NCBI GenBank assembly: GCA_018334795.1
Contig: JAGXLH010000021.1
Location: 1 to 19,144, forward strand
DNA length: 19,144 nt
Direction of reading: 5' to 3'
DNA from: Thermoplasmatota archaeon
GTDB lineage: Archaea > Thermoplasmatota > E2 > DHVEG-1
Part shown: piece by piece, positions 14,727-19,144 of the stretch
Layout: the number at the start of each line of letters is the position of its first letter
Numbering within the stretch: the first letter of the stretch is position 1
The notes under the pieces: generated by a model
The model's input: only the letters and a program-made list of their open reading frames with translations
Databases searched by the model: none
Told to the model about the DNA's origin: nothing
Position numbers and translations under genes: made by a program

Positions 14727-16043
14727 TTAAAAATTAAAATCACGTTTGTAATATTTTCTAAAAGCAAAATTCGAAAGAGCTGGTTTGAATCGACCAATTC
14801 CTTTCACGGTAGTAATCGTACGAGTTCCACGTTTAATAATTTTATCAATTGAATAAAATTCTTTAGCTACTTTTCTTGCACCATGCATTAGTTCTTCAGC
14901 GGTCATGTTTTTCGGTTCAAAAACTACTTCTACCTGATTGTAATGTGTCCAATCTTTTGTAAAAATCCGGCCGGCTTTATCTAATTTTTCAAATAATTTC
15001 GTTCCGGGATATGGTGTTAAAATGTTAATTTCTAATACATCCATATTCCACTGATTAATGGTTTCTAAGGTAGTATCAAATACATCTGGAGTATCATGAT
15101 CGAATCCAAAGATGATTCCTCCTTGCACGGCCATATTATAATTATGCAATCTATCAATCAGTTTACTAAAATTTTCAACTTTATTATGAGTTTTATGTGT
15201 TTCAATTAGTGCTGCTTGATTCACAGATTCAAACCCAACAAACCATTCCACGCATCCTGCTTTTCGAGCCAAATCTAAAAATGTATCATCAGCTGTTGCA
15301 AGAACATCTGTTGTACCATTTGCCACCCATTGTTTATGGACTTTCTGCCGGATTAGTTCTTTAAACAGTTCTTTAGCATATTTTTTGTTAAGCGTAAGAT
15401 GAGGATCATGAATGACAAAGATTTTATTCGGCATCTTTTTGATTTCTTCAACCACATCCTTAATAGGACGTTGTTTCACCATATGTCCACAAAAACTACT
15501 AATCGCACAAAATTCACAAGTATGAGGGCAACCTTTCGTGGTTTGAATCGCTCCTAAAAAGGGATTATGCGTAATAAGATCTCTTCGAAGCGGAGGAACT
15601 TTTGAAATATCAAACTCATGATCTCTCTCATAAATTCTTTTTAATTTTCCCTTTTCAAAATCTTCAAGGACCTTTGTCCAAGTTACTTCAGCAAGGCCTT
15701 GCACCACACAATCCGCATGTTCAAGTGCTTCTTCAGAAAGAGCAGTTACATGATATCCTCCCATTACCACGGTTTTTCCACGACGACGGAATTCATCAGC
15801 AATCTTATACGCCCGAGGAGCAGTCATGGTATATGTAGTGATACCAATGATATCAGCATCCTCATCATAATCAAGCGTATCATAATTCTCATTAACAATC
15901 TTAACCTCATGTTTATCAGGAGTAATTGCTGCAAGATGAGGAAGTGTGATAATAGGGTATCCAAAAACAATTTTCCATGCGCCTGGATCACTATAGGTAC
16001 TTGATCCATGTCTGATTTTTGGAAAAACAAATAATATTTTCAT
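14727..16043 (-). CDS. B12-binding-domain radical SAM protein, copy A
   Basis: A 438-residue enzyme with an N-terminal cobalamin-binding-type domain (about 1-135; GGYHVTALSEEA at 95-106), a radical SAM core with the [4Fe-4S] motif C172-C176-C179 (GCPHTCEFCA), and a C-terminal region of the type common in this group (ILTPYPGTKLFEKL, then FEPKNMTAEEL). The canonical B12 motif DxHxxG is not visible, as is frequent in the BchE/HpnR-like class. Relatives methylate or join unactivated carbons, including in hopanoid and archaeal lipid modification. It is a tandem paralogue of the gene at 16073-17362, 29 bases upstream in the same operon. The likely job is C-methylation, cyclisation or another radical step on a hydrophobic intermediate. 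The substrate is unknown. Confidence 0.85.
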   Translation of the reverse strand: MKILFVFPKIRHGSSTYSDPGAWKIVFGYPIITLPHLAAITPDKHEVKIVNENYDTLDYDEDADIIGITTYTMTAPRAYKIADEFRRRGKTVVMGGYHVTALSEEALEHADCVVQGLAEVTWTKVLEDFEKGKLKRIYERDHEFDISKVPPLRRDLITHNPFLGAIQTTKGCPHTCEFCAISSFCGHMVKQRPIKDVVEEIKKMPNKIFVIHDPHLTLNKKYAKELFKELIRQKVHKQWVANGTTDVLATADDTFLDLARKAGCVEWFVGFESVNQAALIETHKTHNKVENFSKLIDRLHNYNMAVQGGIIFGFDHDTPDVFDTTLETINQWNMDVLEINILTPYPGTKLFEKLDKAGRIFTKDWTHYNQVEVVFEPKNMTAEELMHGARKVAKEFYSIDKIIKRGTRTITTVKGIGRFKPALSNFAFRKYYKRDFNF

Positions 16044-16072
16044 GATATCATCTAATCAATTTTTCACCGTTA

Positions 16073-17362
16073 TTATGATTTTGGAAATTTTTCATTAATA
16101 TAAAATGATCGGATGCTCATATTAGCAATAAAACGAGTAAGAATCTTAATTGGATTCATGGTTCCATCATGCACACTTCGCCGTAAACAATTATTCACTG
16201 AATAAAATTCTAACGAAATCCGTCTAATTCCTTCTAATAATTCATCCTTTGTCATATGTTTAGGCGTGTAATTAACCTTACCTTCATCATAATCATTCCA
16301 ATTATAATTAGTGATTCGTCCTTCCTTTTCCATTCGAGTAAACAATGGAGTACCAGGATATGGAGTAAGAATACTAAATGATGCTTCATCCAATCCAAGG
16401 TGATTCATTGCTTCTAAGGTACTATCAAATGTCGCAGGTGTATCACCGTCTAATCCAAAGATAAAAAAACCGGTGACATCCATGCCATCTTTTTTGATGT
16501 TTTGCACTGCTTTTTTATAATCTGAAACTTTATTTGTGGATTTACCAGCTTGGTTAATGTTTTCTTGTGAAATTGATTCAATACCAAGATACCATTTGGT
16601 CACGCCTGCGTCTTTTGCTAATTGCAAGAATTCTTCATCTTTAGCAACCACATTTATATTTCCAAAACACTCGAATTTCTTATTCAATTTTTTCATTTCT
16701 TTGAATAATTCTTTAGTGTATTTTGGATTAATAGTGATTGATGCATCAGCAAAAAAGATAGTTTTTGCATCAATTGATTTCATCTCTTCAATTACTTCAT
16801 TAATAGGACGAGCTCGAAATTTTTTTCCTTCAACTCGATTCATCGCACACCATTCACAACCAACAGGACAGCCCCGGGTTGCTTGAATTGCTTGAGAAAA
16901 CGGAGTAAATACACCAATATCATGTCGAGCAGAGATAATTTCTTCAGATTTTACCACGCGAGGACTGGTATAGATTTTTTTCATTTCTGCATTTTCAAAG
17001 TCAATTAATAATTGTGGCCAAGTTAATTCTGCTTCACCAACTACAACACTGTCTGCATGATTTTTTACTTCATCGGGCATCAAGGATGCATGATATCCTC
17101 CAAAAACAACAGCTACACCAAGGTCCTTGTATTTTTTCGCGATTTCATATCCTCTGTTTACATTATAGGTTAATGCAGAGATGCCAACAAGATCATATTC
17201 TGAGGAAAATGGGATATCTTTGTATCGTTCATCAATTAGAGTGACACTATGTTTTGAAGGTGTCAACGCAGCGATTTGTTGTAACGTCGAAGAAGGATAT
17301 TGAAACTTAGAAAAAAAACTCCGTTTCGGATTGGAATGAGGCATTATTAATAAAATATTCAT
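16073..17362 (-). CDS. B12-binding-domain radical SAM protein, copy B
   Basis: A 429-residue paralogue of the following gene with the same order of parts: cobalamin-type domain (FGGYHASLMPDE at about 87-98), radical SAM motif C165-C169-C172 (GCPVGCEWCA), a barrel, and the C-terminal ILTPYPGTPLFTRM ... YTPKHMTKDELLEG region. As in copy A, no DxHxxG motif is visible. Differences around the cluster (WCAMNRVEG against FCAISSFCG) suggest a different substrate or position specificity rather than a recent duplicate. An AAGGAG ribosome site lies just before ATG 17362. It is the first gene of a probable three-gene operon with copy A and the methyltransferase. The reaction is not predictable beyond radical-based C-C bond or methyl chemistry. 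Confidence 0.85.
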   Translation of the reverse strand: MNILLIMPHSNPKRSFFSKFQYPSSTLQQIAALTPSKHSVTLIDERYKDIPFSSEYDLVGISALTYNVNRGYEIAKKYKDLGVAVVFGGYHASLMPDEVKNHADSVVVGEAELTWPQLLIDFENAEMKKIYTSPRVVKSEEIISARHDIGVFTPFSQAIQATRGCPVGCEWCAMNRVEGKKFRARPINEVIEEMKSIDAKTIFFADASITINPKYTKELFKEMKKLNKKFECFGNINVVAKDEEFLQLAKDAGVTKWYLGIESISQENINQAGKSTNKVSDYKKAVQNIKKDGMDVTGFFIFGLDGDTPATFDSTLEAMNHLGLDEASFSILTPYPGTPLFTRMEKEGRITNYNWNDYDEGKVNYTPKHMTKDELLEGIRRISLEFYSVNNCLRRSVHDGTMNPIKILTRFIANMSIRSFYINEKFPKS

Positions 17363-17501
17363 ACTATTTGGTTCGCTCCTTTTTCATTTTTGGTTTTTTT
17401 TGTAACATAAATAAAAGATATGATCATCCGCTGATTCTAAGATTCATTGTTCATATCAACTACAAAGTTCAAAGTAATTTTTTCTTCAATACTCTATTTA
17501 C

Positions 17502-17553
17502 TTTTTGGGTAATATAGGAGAATTCTATTTAATATTTTTTGGGTAACTCTCCT
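17502..17553. promoter_or_regulatory. direct and inverted repeats upstream of the radical SAM operon
   Basis: TTTTTGGGTAA occurs twice (17502-17512 and 17536-17546), spaced by exactly 34 bp. AGGAGA (17517-17522) and TCTCCT (17548-17553) form an inverted repeat around the second copy. The block lies about 140-190 bases before the first gene of the minus-strand operon and just after the 3' end of the reductase gene. Regular 34-bp spacing (about three helical turns) suggests a regulator binding on one DNA face. It could also be part of the reductase terminator. Confidence 0.4.
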
Positions 17554-17574
17554 GTTTGTACATAAATATTATGT

Positions 17575-17652
17575 ATGACTAAACTAATTGATAAGCCCAA
17601 ACGAAAAAAAACCCAAATCAATCCTTTGATGAGTTCATGGATTTTGACTTAA
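17575..17652 (+). CDS. possible 25-residue ORF, doubtful
   Basis: A short frame beginning MTKLIDKPKRKK has a basic start and a Leu/Ser/Trp tail, and its stop overlaps the end of the convergent reductase gene. It has no recognised family and no ribosome site. I list it because the 286-base gap is otherwise non-coding. It may be chance. Confidence 0.12.
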   Translation: MTKLIDKPKRKKTQINPLMSSWILT

Positions 17653-18680
17653 TGAATAGTATCATATTCAGATTTGAAAAATGATAATTTTTGATTTAAT
17701 GAATGATACTTATTCCATGAGGCTAATACGAGATTCGGATTAATATGATATACAAACGAATTCCATCTTAAAAGAAGTTTACCGATCACATCCATCCTAC
17801 CAAACTCCCGAATAATTTCATGCGCATATCCTTTTAAATCACGGTGAACAACATATTTTCCGGCAATATCCCCGCTGAGTAGTGCTCGATAAATACCTTG
17901 ACCATTCATTGGAAGTGTACCAACACCGGTATCTCCAACAAAAATAATATTTTTATGACGTAATGGATATTGTAAACCTTCTGGGATGAGTCCGCCGATT
18001 GTATAATCAATTGTTCCGGTGATATGATGCTCTTTTTTGAATTGTTCAAGTAATACTGGTAATTTAGCATTATTATTGATAGTAAGACCAATTCCAATAT
18101 TCATCTCCCTATTTTCAGGATGCCGAGGAAATATCCAATAATATCCCCCATTTTGATCAAAAATAATCTTAAGCGTATTGTCTTCATAAGCGGAACAATT
18201 TTTAATTGTTTGTTGAAATCCATAACCAAAATTTTGATTTAGTCCAAGACTCTTTTTCACCACACTTGGACAGCCACTTGCATCAACAATAATATCTCCA
18301 GGTAATGAAGTAAAATCGGTGATTTTATAATTTAATACGAATTCAATACCTTGCTTTTCTGCTTTTTTTCCAAGTGATGAAATAAATGCAGGTCGGTCTA
18401 GAATCCATGCGGTGTCTGGCTTTCTTTCAAAAACATAGGTTTTTTTTCCAGATGTTATTTTTCCTTGATAAATGGGAGTGGCAATGGCATCTTTTGGCGG
18501 CTTCCATTTTAAAGAAAATGATTCAATGCTATGGGCTTCTCCGCATTTACGAGCATCTCTGTTATAACCGATTCTTTTATGTTTTTCATGTACAATCACA
18601 TCAACTGATGAATCATGTTCTTTAATCGATAATGCTGTTGCAAGTCCGCTAAGCCCGCCTCCAATGATATCTACTTGCAT
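17649..18680 (-). CDS. geranylgeranyl-reductase-family FAD-dependent oxidoreductase
   Basis: A 343-residue flavoprotein of the geranylgeranyl reductase family, which saturates double bonds of isoprenoid chains. FAD is bound by GGGLSG at 7-12 and by the GDTGVGTLPMNGQGI segment near 240-260. The CGEA motif at 46-49 is the family marker around the flavin and substrate pocket, and YWIFPR near 180 is also typical. It is shorter than the 390-450 residues common for archaeal lipid reductases, because the C-terminal domain is reduced, so it may act on a smaller or different substrate than the membrane ether lipids. A TTGGAG ribosome site precedes ATG 18680. It lies on the same strand as the radical SAM operon but 286 bases upstream of it, so it probably has its own promoter. 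A side-chain reduction role in the cluster product is inference. Confidence 0.85.
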   Translation of the reverse strand: MQVDIIGGGLSGLATALSIKEHDSSVDVIVHEKHKRIGYNRDARKCGEAHSIESFSLKWKPPKDAIATPIYQGKITSGKKTYVFERKPDTAWILDRPAFISSLGKKAEKQGIEFVLNYKITDFTSLPGDIIVDASGCPSVVKKSLGLNQNFGYGFQQTIKNCSAYEDNTLKIIFDQNGGYYWIFPRHPENREMNIGIGLTINNNAKLPVLLEQFKKEHHITGTIDYTIGGLIPEGLQYPLRHKNIIFVGDTGVGTLPMNGQGIYRALLSGDIAGKYVVHRDLKGYAHEIIREFGRMDVIGKLLLRWNSFVYHINPNLVLASWNKYHSLNQKLSFFKSEYDTIH

Positions 18681-18906
18681 GTAGTAATCTCCAAGTGATC
18701 TTTTTTTTATAAAAATCAGTTTTAAAGGATATATACTTTTCCTTAATTTTTTTCAAAAAAAACATTTTTGTTAAATGTTTTATTGCTTACATTATATTGA
18801 AACTAACAAAAAATAAAATAATGCGTTTTCAAATTAAGAAAATACAAATCATAATCTGATAAATTAATTTTTAAAATTCTAGATTCTTTCATTTTTTATA
18901 ATCTAA
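18681..18906. other. intergenic AT-rich region
   Basis: 226 bases with no coding frame that stands out. It contains T-rich and A-rich runs that could end the membrane-protein gene on one side and carry the reductase promoter on the other (the TATA-like run is around 18700-18730). No repeat or RNA gene is seen. Confidence 0.4.
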
Positions 18907-19144
18907 TTATTCGTTTTCTTGAATAAGTGTTAATGAACCATTCTTTCTTTTCATCAGAAAGGGATAAGCAATAATCATACTCAAGGAAATTAAAAAGATG
19001 TAAAATCCATAGCTAAAGCCCCAAGAAGAATCAAGTTGAACGGTAGATAACGTATCTAATGCAGTATATTGAATAGTTCCAGATCCAACGCTACTTCCCA
19101 CACCAAGAACCGTTAATTGTGAAATGATAAACAAAAAACCAATA
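18907..19144 (-). CDS. membrane protein, C-terminal part only (5' end outside window)
   Basis: An open frame enters from the window edge with no stop and ends at 18907-18909, giving about 78 residues. It begins with a hydrophobic stretch (IGFLFIISQL), continues through a polar Ser/Thr/Gly-rich loop of some 30 residues, then has a second clear transmembrane helix (FYIFLISLSMIIAYPFL) followed by a positive cytoplasmic tail (MKRKNGS). The true start is outside the window; the internal TTG near 19134 should not be taken as the start. The layout suggests two helices flanking an exposed loop. The family is not recognised, and it may belong to the cluster next to it, for instance in transport, but nothing shows this. 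Confidence 0.55.
   Translation of the reverse strand, partial: IGFLFIISQLTVLGVGSSVGSGTIQYTALDTLSTVQLDSSWGFSYGFYIFLISLSMIIAYPFLMKRKNGSLTLIQENE

Noticed and set aside
1..19144. CRISPR arrays, rRNA genes, intact transposons or integrases
   Set aside because: None seen: there are no regularly spaced repeats, no rRNA segments and no recombinase or transposase motifs on either strand.

Overview
The window looks like part of an archaeal chromosome. The DNA is AT-rich (roughly one third G+C by eye). The one tRNA encodes no CCA tail. Shine-Dalgarno sites are of the GGAG/GGTG type, and the genes include an archaeal-type RNase HII, a UbiA prenyltransferase, a geranylgeranyl-reductase-like flavoprotein, PaaK-type ligases and a secreted PKD-domain protein. 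The PKD repeat style and gene mix fit Thermoplasmatota (for example the Marine Benthic Group D type). That placement is inference only; there is no rRNA or marker gene in the window to settle it.

Layout. (1) 1-1045 is housekeeping: RNase HII (minus), a possible 37-38 residue ORF convergent with it, and tRNA-Thr(CGT). (2) 1046-2614 is a poorly coding stretch. It holds a small two-helix membrane protein (1367-1840), what looks like the C-terminal remnant or short paralogue of the same protein just upstream (1209-1316), a possibly frameshifted membrane ORF, and a strikingly repetitive segment (2422-2613). (3) 2615-4450 is a secreted metzincin-like metalloprotease with calcium-binding, Ig-like and PKD regions. 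(4) 4589-7009 is a two-gene redox module, a cysteine-rich ferredoxin followed by a phytoene-desaturase-like flavoprotein. It is flanked by two direct repeats that look like 3' ends of a tRNA gene. (5) 7182-8531 holds a VTT/DedA-like membrane protein, a possible 44-residue ORF and a single-domain response regulator.

(6) 8695-18680 is a dense ten-gene-scale region that reads as a biosynthetic locus. A plus-strand operon carries a UbiA prenyltransferase, an extended short-chain dehydrogenase and a nicotianamine-synthase-like methyltransferase. Next come two divergently transcribed PaaK-like adenylating enzymes, one with altered ATP-loop residues. A minus-strand operon follows with two tandem B12-type radical SAM proteins and a UbiE-like methyltransferase, and then a geranylgeranyl-reductase-family flavoprotein. 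Prenyl transfer, methylation and isoprenoid saturation are the late steps of quinone-type redox-lipid assembly, while the ligases and radical SAM enzymes could build or modify the acceptor. No known complete pathway (classical Men, futalosine/Mqn, archaeal ether lipid core) is visible, so the product is unknown. This cluster is the best candidate for an undescribed system here. (7) 18907-19144 is the C-terminal end of a membrane protein that runs off the window.
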